Source: Aquila chrysaetos chrysaetos (Eukaryota > Chordata > Aves > Accipitriformes > Accipitridae). From it: a stretch of DNA of 64,000 nt. The DNA is taken from contig NC_044012.1 in assembly GCF_900496995.4 (NCBI RefSeq), forward strand, positions 22,420,759 through 22,484,758, written 5' to 3'. Position numbers and translations under genes: made by a program. Under the pieces are notes generated by a model. It searched no databases, had not been told where the DNA came from, and was given only the letters and a program-made list of their open reading frames with translations. Below, piece after piece: positions 35,801 to 45,100 of the stretch (positions are counted from its first letter, which is position 1; every line of letters starts with the position of its first letter).

Positions 35801-36773
35801 CCTGCACTTCTGCGGTGCTGCAAGACAGAGATGCTCAGCCATTGCCAAAGGTCCCGTGCTCCTAAGGAGGAAAACAAACCTGCCCCATCCTGTAAAGGGT
35901 GGTCTGAAAGCATCACGGCAACAGAAGATACCCAGGAGGGGGGGGGGTCACCTGTCCCCTCTGCTCCCTAGCCTGGATGAGGCCTGAGGACACACAAGCT
36001 GGACACGGCGCCTCACTTCAGCTTCAGCCTCCTGCCTTCCTCCTGGCTGGAGGAAATTGCTCAGCACGAATTTCCACGCTGCTCTCCGGTGGCAAAGCTG
36101 CCACCGAAGCAGAGGGCGAGGGGCTGGTGGCCGTCTGGCTCCACCACCTCCTCCCCAAGGCCCACGTGCTGCAGCGAGCAGGGACACGGGCCGGGTCCCC
36201 TGTGTCGGGGAGCCGGCGTCCTCCCGTCGAGGCTCAGCTCCGCTCCCGGTAACCGGAATAGAAAGGGTACGTTGGGGCGGGAGCATGCTGCTTGGCTCGG
36301 CCCCGACGACACGGGGATGGACGCCTGCCCTCGTCTTGCTTCCCCCTGCCCGAGTTCCTGCCCGCTCTGAGCAAGCACATCCTCTTCCTCCCCGCCGACT
36401 CATCCGGGGCCGGCCAAGAACTGGCATCTCCCACAGGGGCTCAGGGATTCCGCCGTGACTCACACCGGGAGCGCTGCCCGGGCCCGGCGGGAACACACCG
36501 CCCCGTCCCTCGCCTCCCCGGCTCCTTCCAGCCGACAATCCCCCCCCCCAACTCCGGTGCAAGCCCGGTGCCTTCCCCGCCCGCTCCCCGGCTCCCCCTC
36601 ACCGGCAGCGGGGCCCCGAGCAGGCGGTGCAGCGCGGGCAGCTGCGCCCCGAGGGCCAGCGCCTCCGCCACGGCGTAAACCGGGGCTCGCCGCGGCTCCG
36701 GGAAGCTGCCGCAACCGAAAGGATCCGCGTCCTCCAGGTACTGCAACCGGCACGGCACCGCCGCCTCCGCCAT
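20797..36773 (-). CDS. FHOD1: FHOD1, formin homology 2 domain-containing protein 1 (complete, 24 coding exons)
   Basis: FHOD1 is a diaphanous-related formin that caps and bundles actin filaments, promotes stress fibres and SRF signalling, and is opened by ROCK1 phosphorylation. The 24 exons join in frame to 1,281 codons (1,255 if cassette exons 12 and 13 are skipped); human is 1,164 aa. Domains: GTPase-binding domain about 1-115, armadillo-like FH3/DID about 116-340, charged linker 341-685, FH1 polyproline about 685-737, FH2 about 755-1,190, C-terminal DAD 1,218-1,281. ROCK target residues Ser1248, Ser1254 and Thr1258 keep the spacing of human S1131/S1137/T1141. Signature strings include [22 protein letters not shown] and [10 protein letters not shown]. 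The start ATG at 36,773 has G at -3 and +4. Introns over 300 bp (20,880-21,431; 25,362-25,810; 25,865-26,388; 27,813-28,224; 28,812-30,193; 30,488-36,602) hold no other gene. FHOD3 is excluded by the C-terminus and synteny. Confidence 0.95.
21106..21425. repeat. GGGACA-rich minisatellite in FHOD1 intron 23
   Basis: About 320 bp of imperfect repeats built from GGGACAGGG, CACAGAG[AG]TGGGACAG and CATGGGAACAG. It fills most of the intron between the last two coding exons. Plus-strand open frames over it are artefacts of the repeat. Confidence 0.9.
21432..21608 (-). CDS. FHOD1: FHOD1 exon 23 (residues 1196-1255, DAD)
   Basis: [15 protein letters not shown] is the autoregulatory helix that binds the DID, followed by the basic [10 protein letters not shown] with ROCK target serines. 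Donor GTAAGT. Confidence 0.95.
21694..21847 (-). CDS. FHOD1: FHOD1 exon 22 (residues 1145-1196)
   Basis: TEKFSGIAE, then [10 protein letters not shown], the linker to the DAD. Donor GTAGGA, phase 1. Confidence 0.93.
21928..22120 (-). CDS. FHOD1: FHOD1 exon 21 (residues 1080-1144, end of FH2)
   Basis: [10 protein letters not shown], then [19 protein letters not shown] and [10 protein letters not shown], the end of the FH2 and its C-terminal helix. Confidence 0.96.
22221..22411 (-). CDS. FHOD1: FHOD1 exon 20 (residues 1017-1080, FH2)
   Basis: [18 protein letters not shown] and VVHRRILN. Donor GTCGGT, phase 2. Confidence 0.95.
22512..22673 (-). CDS. FHOD1: FHOD1 exon 19 (residues 963-1016, FH2)
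   Basis: [20 protein letters not shown], with acceptor TTTCAG and donor GTGAGG. Confidence 0.95.
22883..23002 (-). CDS. FHOD1: FHOD1 exon 18 (residues 923-962, FH2)
   Basis: [13 protein letters not shown] and [12 protein letters not shown], the most conserved FH2 block. Confidence 0.96.
23274..23456 (-). CDS. FHOD1: FHOD1 exon 17 (residues 862-922, FH2)
   Basis: [20 protein letters not shown]. The acceptor is CTCTAG, donor GTACAG. Confidence 0.95.
23618..23770 (-). CDS. FHOD1: FHOD1 exon 16 (residues 811-861, FH2)
   Basis: [14 protein letters not shown], the actin-binding FH2 signature. Acceptor TTGCAG, donor GTGAGC. Confidence 0.95.
24039..24934 (-). CDS. FHOD1: FHOD1 exon 15 (residues 512-810): linker, FH1 and start of FH2
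   Basis: The exon is unusually long (896 nt). In order it holds an acidic segment ([19 protein letters not shown]), the FH1 polyproline made of GCP(8)A[IV]P repeats, a KKKR motif, and the FH2 lasso/linker with [10 protein letters not shown] and LEHLFESR. Donor GTACCA, phase 0. Confidence 0.93.
24262..24410 (-). repeat. FHOD1: 39-bp coding tandem repeat encoding the FH1 polyproline
   Basis: Three exact-length units start at 24,282, 24,321 and 24,360, with partial copies at both ends. Each encodes 13 residues, eight of them consecutive prolines. FH1 prolines recruit profilin-actin. Confidence 0.9.
25195..25361 (-). CDS. FHOD1: FHOD1 exon 14 (residues 456-512)
   Basis: [15 protein letters not shown] begins a coiled-coil-prone segment. 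Two in-frame donors lie 6 nt apart (GTATAA after 25,201 and GTAGGT after 25,195). I chose the second for its better +5 G. Confidence 0.85.
25811..25864 (-). CDS. FHOD1: FHOD1 exon 13, 54-nt cassette exon
   Basis: Acceptor TTTCCCTCAG, donor GTAAGT, phase 2 to phase 2. It adds 18 residues including [11 protein letters not shown]. Skipping keeps the frame. Confidence 0.75.
   Translation of the reverse strand, partial: AGGCPLFAWGQAYFEEV
26389..26412 (-). CDS. FHOD1: FHOD1 exon 12, 24-nt cassette microexon
   Basis: Acceptor TTTTGCAG preceded by a pyrimidine tract, donor GTAAGT. It is 24 nt, phase 2 to phase 2, adding eight residues (LRQTAPVW). I infer alternative use because skipping keeps the frame. 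Confidence 0.7.
26672..26782 (-). CDS. FHOD1: FHOD1 exon 11 (residues 393-430)
   Basis: It ends ERSIY with the lysine codon split (phase 2). Joining directly to exon 14 gives [14 protein letters not shown], the human-like form. Confidence 0.9.
26925..27139 (-). CDS. FHOD1: FHOD1 exon 10 (residues 322-393)
   Basis: SALKLEDG begins the charged linker, followed by a basic KERRR patch and Pro-rich sequence. Donor GTAAGT, phase 2. Confidence 0.92.
27259..27402 (-). CDS. FHOD1: FHOD1 exon 9 (residues 274-321)
   Basis: [20 protein letters not shown], the end of the DID. Acceptor CTCAG, donor GTGAGC, phase 0. Confidence 0.95.
27488..27506. repeat. C19/G19 homopolymer next to a splice donor
   Basis: Nineteen C on the plus strand, so 19 G in the FHOD1 pre-mRNA, starting 5 nt into intron 8. 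Length is likely unstable and hard to sequence. Confidence 0.95.
27512..27606 (-). CDS. FHOD1: FHOD1 exon 8 (residues 242-273)
   Basis: [17 protein letters not shown]. The donor is GTCTCG and a run of 19 G follows within a few bases on the transcribed-sense strand. Phase 0. Confidence 0.93.
27701..27812 (-). CDS. FHOD1: FHOD1 exon 7 (residues 205-242)
   Basis: [19 protein letters not shown] is near-identical to human. Donor GTGGGT, phase 1. Confidence 0.95.
28225..28319 (-). CDS. FHOD1: FHOD1 exon 6 (residues 173-204)
   Basis: [20 protein letters not shown] followed by WLYTL, conserved DID helices. Acceptor TTGCAG, donor GTAAGC, phase 0. Confidence 0.95.
28533..28638 (-). CDS. FHOD1: FHOD1 exon 5 (residues 138-173)
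   Basis: [10 protein letters not shown] and [14 protein letters not shown] belong to the armadillo-like DID. The donor is GTTGGT, weaker than average; it ends in phase 1. Confidence 0.93.
28744..28811 (-). CDS. FHOD1: FHOD1 exon 4 (residues 115-137)
   Basis: Start of the FH3/DID region ([16 protein letters not shown]). Acceptor TTCCAG, donor GTACAG, phase 0. Confidence 0.95.
30194..30258 (-). CDS. FHOD1: FHOD1 exon 3 (residues 93-115)
   Basis: [17 protein letters not shown], flanked by acceptor TTTAG and donor GTGAGT; it ends in phase 1. Confidence 0.95.
30381..30487 (-). CDS. FHOD1: FHOD1 exon 2 (residues 58-93)
   Basis: [16 protein letters not shown] is near-identical to human. Acceptor CCCCAG, donor GTGAGG, phase 2. 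Confidence 0.95.
30488..36602 (-). other. FHOD1: FHOD1 intron 1
   Basis: A 6.1-kb intron, by far the longest of the gene. I see no exon-like segment. It contains short local repeats (CATCTGCCTGGGCATCCCT-like units at 31,917-31,998) and A-rich tracts near 32,760 and 33,529. Regulatory content cannot be judged. Confidence 0.8.
36603..36773 (-). CDS. FHOD1: FHOD1 exon 1 (residues 1-57)
   Basis: Start of the GTPase-binding domain, with [10 protein letters not shown] and FPEPRRAP as in human. It ends in phase 0 at GTGAGG. Confidence 0.95.
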
Positions 36774-37145
36774 GGCAGCGCCGCCGCCGCTGCTGCCGCC
36801 GCCGCCGCTCCGCTCCCGGGGGTGGGGGCGGTGAAGCCACGCCCCGCCCGGCCCGGCCCCGCCCGGCCCCCCCCCTCCCCGGGAGAGCCCGCTCGGTGCG
36901 CCCTCCCGCGGGCGTCCCAGCGGCGTAGCGGGGGCTGCTCGCCCGCAGTTGCATCCCGCGCCGGAGGGATGCTCCGGTGTCCGGGATGCTCCGGGCTGCC
37001 GCGGGGTGCCGGGTGGGGCTGCTCGTCCCGGGTGAACTGGAGCACGGGTGGGCGGCAGGGCTGAAACTCCCAATGCTGGGCCACGGGGGAAAGTGGCGGA
37101 GGGAGGAGCCGCCCTCTGCCCCGGGCAGCCCGGAGCCAGAGGTGC

Positions 37146-37192
37146 AGCGGTACCGCCCCGGCAGCGGTACCGCCCCGGCAGCAGTACCGCCG
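37146..37192. repeat. Three tandem GGTACCGCCCCGGCAGC-type units
   Basis: Two adjoining copies and a diverged third (AGTACCGCC) lie in the upstream CpG island of FHOD1. Confidence 0.75.
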
Positions 37193-38454
37193 GCTCCGAG
37201 GCCGGTGTTGATGCTAACAAGGGCGTTATGCATCCAAGGTGTCGATGCTAATGAGAACGTCCAAGATGGATCATGTAGGGTTCATCATCATGGCTAAGGT
37301 GGGCTTGGAAAGGAGCACGCAAAGGAGAGCCGGGACCACCGGGAGGACCCGGGGGGACCGCGGCTGCCCCGGGGATGGGACTGGGGACACGGGAAGGTCT
37401 CATCGCTCTTGGACTCAGCATGAAGCGTCTCGGGGCATGCTGAGCGCAACCCAGCAAGGCAAAGCTTTTGCAAAGGTGATCCTACTTTCTTTTTGACTGA
37501 TTACCTGGGCACCATCGTCACGATGGCCCGACACGACGGAGCGGTGGGCAGGGAGCCTTCTCGCTCCTGGCTCCAGCCCGGGCTCCCAGTAGGAGCGAGG
37601 CAGGAGCAGACTGGAGGGGAGCTCAGCAGAGACACCCAAGCAGCGACACGGGCCGGGTCCATGATTTAATTATGCAAAGGGGAGCGAGAAGCAGCTTCTT
37701 CTCAGCAGCAGCCCTTGCGAGGCCTTTCCTGTACTGCCTTTCCCGGCAGGAGCCGGCTGGCAGGGGGTGGCAGCAGCAGGCTGCTTTCCCCAGCCATTTT
37801 CTTCTGCTGGCAGATGTCTGCTGCACATTTGTGCCGGGTCAGAGAGACGAGAAGAGGCGACGCCGCCGAGGCTGCCAGGGTAGATGTCCTGCAGCCCATT
37901 CCTCCCTGGCCTGCAGGCTCTGCCTGGCACTCAGTGTCCGACGGTGCGCGTGCCATAGGTAGCACCAGCCAGAGGGCTCGGCGCAGCCAAGGTGTCCTGT
38001 TCTGGCTCCGGGCACACATGGGCACAGCTCAGAGCTTGGCTCTCCATGAAGCACTCCGCCAGCATACCTTCCTGCCCCCTGCCAGGCAGAATCCCCGCTC
38101 CCTGGGCTGCCTGGGCATCCCCCCCTGCCTGCCCAGGACACAGGGCCCTGGATCTGGGAACCACAGGGATGGGATGTGGGAGACATGGCACCTCCCGGAG
38201 CAGGGGGGATGGCCCAGGGTTGGTGGGCAAGTGGGAGCTTTTAAGGGTGTCTGAGAGGGCTGGGGAGGTGAGGGGGACCCAGGAACCATGGGGGGCACAC
38301 TGGGGTGCTCCCAGGCTGGTGCTCAGGCAGCGGCTGGGGTAGGGATGGGTGCTCTCGGCTGGTAGCAGAAGGGGCTGGGCTGGGAGGGGGATTAGGTCGG
38401 GAGACTGGGAATGTGGTGGGTGCAGGAGGATGGAGCCAGGGTGAGGGGACTCGG

Positions 38455-38715
38455 GCAGAGAAGGGGCACCAGGCGAGGGCACGGAGCACCAGGGTGACAC
38501 AGGGGGCACCGCCGGGCAGGAGCCAGGGGGACCGGAATGGCGCAAGGGGGGCACCAGGGTAGAGGCAGGGGGGCTGCTGTGGGGCAGGGGGTACCGGGGC
38601 AGGTGCAGGGGGACTGGCATGGGGCAGGGGGCACCAGGGTGATGCCGGGGGGACCGAGGTGGGGCAGGGAGCACCGGGAGGGTGCAGGTGGGCTGGGGTG
38701 GAGGGGGATGTATGG
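38455..38715. repeat. Degenerate G-rich repeats upstream of SLC9A5
   Basis: Imperfect units of about 35-45 bp share GGGGCAGGGGGCACCAGGGT-like cores. Many runs of three or more G on the plus strand suggest quadruplex-forming potential. They lie 240-500 bp upstream of the SLC9A5 start codon. Confidence 0.7.
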
Positions 38716-38729
38716 GGTGAGCAGGGCGG

Positions 38730-39150
38730 TGCCGGCCCCCGGGCCAGCTGCAGGGGGGCCGGGGGCAGTACCGGGGACCCCGGGGCAGCACCGGAGGCGG
38801 GGGGCGGGGGGGAAGGCGGAGCGGGGCGGGGAGCGGCGGGCGGAGCCCGTGGGGTGGGGCCGGACCGGCGCGGCCCCACGTGCGCGTGACGCGGGCGGGG
38901 GCCGGGAGCGCGGCGGAGCGGCGGGGAGCGGCGGGGAGTGGCGCGGGGCCATGCAGCCCCCGGCGGCCTCCCCCGGCCCCGCCGCCCCGGCGGGAGCCGA
39001 GCTGCTGCGGTGGCAGTGGCGGGAGGTGCAGGCGCCCTGCCTGGTGGCCGCCTGGATCCTGGTGGCCAGCCTGGCCAAGATCGGTGAGTGTCCCCCGTGC
39101 CGTGTCGTGTGTCGTCCCCCCTCCTCCCCGGTCGCCCGGGGCTCCGGGAG
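38730..39150 (+). promoter_or_regulatory. SLC9A5: SLC9A5 CpG-island promoter
   Basis: CpG-dense DNA brackets exon 1. An E-box CACGTG (38,877-38,882) followed by TGACGCG and a GC box (GGGCGGGG) lies 50-75 bp above the ATG. No TATA box is seen. Confidence 0.7.
38951..39083 (+). CDS. SLC9A5: SLC9A5 exon 1 (residues 1-45)
   Basis: A Pro/Ala-rich N-terminus, then [20 protein letters not shown] and LAKI, the first hydrophobic helix. Donor GTGAGT, phase 1. Confidence 0.94.
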
Positions 39151-42100
39151 CAGCTGCGCCCACCCCCGGGGCACGCAGGGTGGGATGTGACATCCTCGGT
39201 GGGCGCAGGGGGTAGCTGGAGCGAGGGGTGCCACCACACAGCAGGACACAGGTCATGGGGACAAATGGCCAGAGCCCGGCTGGTCACCGTCCTCAGCTGG
39301 GCTGCGGTGGCCTGGCACGACCACGCGCCACATCCTCCATCCCCTTCCGTGGGATGGTGAGTGGTGACGAGGTGAAGGTACAGCCCGAGGGACAACGCGG
39401 AGGCTCAGGGCCCGTTTTCCTTGCGAGGGATGGATGGGTGGGCGCAGAGGAGGGAGGGTTCAGGAGGAGAAGAGATGCCCGAAAGGATGTCCCACGCACC
39501 GAAGGCTGGCGCAGCACGTGCCGTTGGCAGGGCCCGAAGCTGTTCAATCCCCCCCAGCTCTGGGAGGGGCTCGGTGGTACTGGCGTTGGGCAAGATGTGG
39601 CCCCGACAGCCTGGGGACGGGTCCGTGCCTGTGGACCCCTCCGGTGGGTCGCTCTGGATCCGCATGGCCTCGGGCTCTCGTGCTCCCCAGCACAGGACCA
39701 CACAGCCAGGGGGAGGCTCCGCTGCGGGAGGCTGTGTGGGAAGGTGCGAGGAGGATGTGTGATCTGCCGCAGGGCTCTGCCCCCCACCAGCACCCTGGGT
39801 GCTGGGGACGGGACGCCCGCATGTGGGTGCCGAGTAGGGTCCCTAGAAGGCTGGTCCCCCATAGTCTCCCTGCCTGCTGTGCTGGGCCCAGGGGACGAGA
39901 CCGTGACCTTGAGGCAGGGTTCCTCCTTGGGGGCCCCCACTGTGGGCACAGCCCTCATGGCAGGGGTGCAGGCACCCTCTCAGTTTGGAACTGGCTCAAG
40001 AAACACGGGTTCGGAGTCTCTGAGCAGCCGGGGACTGGCAGCAGCTCTCAGTACTCAGGGGAGAGCTACAGCTGTGACCACCAGCTGGCCTCTGCCTGTC
40101 CCAAGCATCATTGAAACCACTGCCATGGACCTTGCGCTCCTCTCCTTCCTTGCCTTCTCGCAAGGGAGACCTAAAGTATCGCGAGGAATGAATTAAAGGG
40201 CGTCGTGAGCTTAAAAATACAACCCTCTGTCTGCAGCTGTGCCACCTCCAGCTGCCTAGCACGTCCCTCCTACCTGCAGAAGATCAGAGAGATGATTCGT
40301 TTCCCTGGCTCTTATTTTATTCTCTTAAACGTCTCTGTGGAGCTGCTCCCTGTGTGGGTTTCCCTTGACGTGCTCCCTCGCCACCCTTGCCTTTGCCCCA
40401 GCAGTGCCGGCGGGTGCAGGGGGCCCTGAGCTGGGGTCATTCCCAAGCCCACAGCCCTGCCACGTTCTTCTAGGCCTGAGGTGAGCTGATGGCCACTCTC
40501 CCTCTCCATCTGGGAGATGCAACCCTGATGGTCGGTAGCTCCTGGCTGCCTGGCTCAGCGCATCCGATGTGTCCGTTGGATTTTCAGAGCCTGGAGCCAG
40601 GAGCGACACCCAGACCTGGAGGCAGGGCTGCGGGCAGCACCCTGGCAGGGGTGTCCCCCGAGGTGGCACACGACTTCATGCATGCACAGGAGCCCACAGA
40701 GGAGATGGAGCTGGGGGCGGAGGATGTTGGGGAGTGGAGGGGACAGCGTCGGATGTTGGGGAGTGGAGGGGACAGCGTCGGCTGCAGTGGCCGTGGACGC
40801 TGGGCGTAGGCTGGCCCAGAGGAGCCGTTGCGGTTGCGGCGCTGGGCTGCCAGCTCACAGCCCTGTGACTGCAGGGGAGGAAGCGGCCCCATGCCTGGGT
40901 GATGGGGAAATGACACTGCAGGCTCTGTTCTCGGAGGCAGTCACGATGCCGGGGTGCCCCGAGCCAGCAAACACCCGGGGCGGGGAAAAAACTGGCTTGG
41001 GTGTTGCCTTCCTGCACAGCAAGGCATCATCCGGGCTTTGCTGCCTTTTCCGTACTTGGGCAGAGCACAGATCTGCTTGAACGGGATGTGGGGAAGAGGG
41101 AAGTGATGAGCATTGGTCCATGGGCAGGGGTTTGCCAGCAGATGGATGTTTTTCCACCCAGCAGCATCCCCATGGGTCACAACCTTCTGTCCTTGCACTG
41201 TCACCTCTGTCCCCAGCTGCCTGTGTTTAGGTGTTTCACCGTTTCCCAAGCACTGGAGGAGCGGAGCAGGTTTTGGCCGTGAGTCCTCCCAATGGCAAAT
41301 CCTGTATTATGGATGCCTGAGTGTGGATTATGGCTCTGAAGTTAATTCACATGTGGCTAAGTTACTGTTGCTGTGGGAACCTTTAATGCTGAAATCCTTG
41401 ACTAGCGTGTGTAAAATTAGAGCTTGTTCCACCCGTCCCCACTGGCTACTCCCTGCGGCACAGAGGAGCTTGTGTGCTGCCATTTGCTCGGGATGGTGGC
41501 AGCATCCCCGCTCAGCCAGGAGATTTTTGGACAAGCAGGGTCTTTCCCATCGATGCTGCTCCCTTCTTTGCCCAAGTTTTTGGCTCAGGGGAATGAATGA
41601 CGGATGACAGCCAGGAGCCATGTCCCCATGGCATCTCTGCGGGCTCTCCTGGGTCTCTCCAGCCAGCCAGGGCATCTCTCTGCAGTATGGGGAGTGCAGA
41701 TGGGTTGACGGAGCGGGGATCTTGGCAGTGCTCCCGAGCATGCAGAAAGGGGCTGGATGCCTCGTTCCCTTCTTGAAAACTTCAGAGCTTTGTTCCCGTG
41801 GGCGGGAAGTGGTTTCACAGCCTGCCGCAGGCGCTGAGTGAGCGCTGTTCGCCCACCAGCACTGCCTTCGCCGAGCTCGTGTGGGGTGAACAGGGCTCTG
41901 CTGCAGCTTGTGCGGTCATTTAGCAGGAATTCGGCTGGGCCGGAGCTCAGTCAGCCCTTTTCTGGGCTGTAGGTTTGCTTGGAGGGCTGTAGTGGCCATA
42001 TCGCCACTGCTTCTGTGGCTGAATTGCAGCCGCTGGCAGCAAGCGGAGGTGGCCGGAGGTGAGGGTGGATGCCCTGGGCTCTGTGGCTGGGGCACTTGGC

Positions 42101-45100
42101 TGCAGAGCTATGGCAGAGGCTTGGCCCTGGGTGCTCTGCAGCTCTTTTCCCTTGAGGTGGCTGGTGATGGAGCTGCAGATCACACTGGCCTGGTGCTTGC
42201 CAGTTTGCCCTTGCTGGCTGTGGCAGTGCTCCCGGCATGTTATGGCAGGGGAGCAGTGCCGGGGCTTGCCAGGATGGCACGGACAGGGCTTACTGTGCCA
42301 TGGAGCAGCGCAGGTCACTGTGAGGGTCTCAACGAGAGGAAAAGTGACCCCCTTAGCCTGCATGTTCAGTGGTGGGCTCAAAGATGTTGTCTCTGGTTAG
42401 GGATCAGATCTTTGACATTGAATTATTTCCTCTAATTCAGTGCTCAGCTGCAGTGAAGAAAAGCAAATTAACTAAGAGGTGTTAGGAAAGGAGAAAGGGA
42501 GAACATCAGGAGGCTATGACCTCAGTTCTCAGGGTGTCCGCATCTCAGGGACACTGGTACACATCCCAGAAAGGATAGAGCAGGACTGGGACAGGTTCAG
42601 AGAAGAATGACAAGGGCAGAGAGACATGGAAACCTACTGATGAAGCACTGCCTGTTCCTGGGCTTCTCTCCAGGTCACGCCACTGAAGACAGGACCGTGG
42701 GCTAGGCAGACCTTATGGTCTGTCCACGGGGGTTCCTCAGGAGGGAAGAAGCCAAGTGACCTAGGGTTGATGTGTGACCACAGCACAGCTGGTGGGATGA
42801 CTTGGCACAAGCAATGGGCATCTTTAATCCAGCTAAAGGGCTTTAGGGACTGGGTTTTGGGTTGGCCGCAGGGGTGGGCTTGCAGCCAAGTGATGGCTCA
42901 GAGGCTGCCCTGATGTCCCTTGTACCTGCTGGGTGCTCAAGGACAGAGGCGGCTCTGGAAGCGCCTGGAGGAACCCACTCCCCAGGAGAAGGTTTCTTCA
43001 TCTGATGGCCATGTCATGCTACAGAGCTGGGCTGGATGTCACAAGCGATGGCAGAACTCAATGATGTGAGGGCAAAACCGCTGTGACCCTCGACAGCCTT
43101 TCCCCAAGCACTGCCCTTTGGGGGTAGCAAAAATACAGCACCCTGCGCTAGGGAGGAGAAATCCGCAGGGATGGGGCGTTGCCCACCTGGAAGCTGGAAT
43201 GATTTGGGATTACACAGGACACTCTGGCCTTGGGGACAAGGCTGCCTGGAGGAGCGATTCCCCTGTGCTGGCTGGCGTGACGTCCCGCTGGCTTGTGCCT
43301 AAGCTGCAGGCTCACTGCCACATTGCTGATGGATGAATACCAGGGCACACTCTGCTTGCTTTAAAAAATAAATCCTGTTCCACGGCAGTTTAAGATTTGG
43401 TCCAAACCTCTCACGGAATACACTGATTATTCAAAGCATCTCTAAATCTGCAGCTCCCGTGTGCCTGTTTTTTGCATGCAGGTAGGTTAGCTGGTGCTAA
43501 GAAAGGTTGTGCTCTGGCACAGAGACCATCTGACTGGCTTGTGCTGCAGTGGTTTGCATGCTGCTCTGTCTGCTTGCTCAGATGGCTGCAAACAAGGTCA
43601 CCCCATCACCAGGGCTGAGCGTCCTCATCTCTGAGTGGGGTAACGTGTCCCAGTGAACCAGGATGCCTTGTCTCAAACAGCAGCCAGCATTGCTTGTGAT
43701 GCTGTGAATGTGCTTGCTGGCTGCTTTTATCCTTTAAGTGCAGATACCAGAGGCCAAGAAAAACAAAATAGCTAGCTGTTCGGCTTATTAGACAGTGGCT
43801 GAGGAGGAGAGGGAGATCCCAAAGAGTCAGGGAACTTGAAATCCTGACCTGGGAGCTAGCTGGAAGGTCTTCTGTGCACACATGGCCATGAAGCAGCCTT
43901 AGATGCTCCCTTGTCCTCCCCAGGGTCCATTGTGCATCAGCCAACCCTTCTGTGGAGTTTGTGGATCTGGGATGCTCTATCCATGTGCCCGTTTGGCTGA
44001 TGCTCTCATTCTTCCTTTCCTTCTAGTTTTCCACCTGTCAAGGAAGGTGACGTCCATCGTCCCGGAGAGCTGCCTCCTCATCCTGCTGGGGCTGGGCCTG
44101 GGAGGCATCGTGTTGGCTGTGGCGAAGAAAGCCGAGTACCAGCTGGAGCCCAACATGTTCTTCCTCTTCCTTCTGCCCCCCATCGTCCTAGACTCGGGCT
44201 ACTTCATGCCCAGCCGGCTGTTCTTTGACAACATTGGCGCCATCCTCACCTACGCAGTGGTGGGCACGCTCTGGAACTCCTTCACCACCGGCGCTGCGCT
44301 CTGGGGGCTGCACCGAGCCGGGCTCATGGGTGGGTGCACAGGACTGCCCAGCTTGGGCCACATCCCCAGAAGATGGGTTGGAGGTGCAAAGCATCCCCAA
44401 GTTCAGAGCCCACTGCCCGGCCCTGCCGTGGATTCCCAGGAATTATAGCAGTAGTGGGCTCCTGGCATCCTGGGAACAGTGCTCTGGCAGGACCGTCAAG
44501 CATTCAGGACAAACGGGCCCTGCTCGGCACTGGGCTGACTCACGTCTTTGCTATTTTTGTCACTGACCTTGGCTAGGTTTGCTGGCTTGCTGCCATGTTC
44601 CCTGTCCTTGGCTGGAGCCACTGGCCCTGGCTGGTCTGGGCTGTGTTTTTAGCTCTCCTGAGCCCCGAGGAACCACTTGATGCCTGGACCTGAGGTGGGG
44701 CTGCTAAGCCTCCTTCAGTGCATACCTGCCAGAGGGGCCGTGATGCACCTGGGTGCCAAGGGGGACATCCAAGCCCTGCTCCCCTCATATTGCAGCAAGG
44801 GTGTGCTGAGCCCTGCTTTGCCTGGGGGACCCCGGAGGTCTGGGAACACTCCCGGGCTCAGCCCATTGCACTCCAAGCTGGGATGCTGTAGCCAAGTCAC
44901 CGGGAGTAGATGAGGGACAGGCTTGTTTCAGCCCGGTGAGAGAGGCTCTGTGGCAGACGGTCTGCCTGAGCTTGGTCCTTCTGTCCTAGCAGATCCAGGT
45001 GTTGAAGCTGGGCTGATGGATTTCCTGCTCTTCGGCAGCCTCATCTCAGCTGTGGACCCTGTGGCAGTGCTGGCCGTCTTTGAAGAGGTCCATGTAAATG

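Larger units (their letters stand above)
36440..37200. promoter_or_regulatory. FHOD1: FHOD1 CpG-island promoter
   Basis: Very CpG-dense sequence covers exon 1 and its upstream flank, with GC boxes near 36,840-36,880 and a GCC/CGG-repeat 5' UTR just above the ATG (36,774-36,812). No TATA box is visible, as expected for a broadly expressed gene. Confidence 0.75.
39084..44026 (+). other. SLC9A5: SLC9A5 intron 1
   Basis: 4.9 kb with no exon recognised. It contains a two-copy 29-bp tandem duplication (40,722) and a CR1-like relic (42.5-42.73 kb). Confidence 0.85.
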
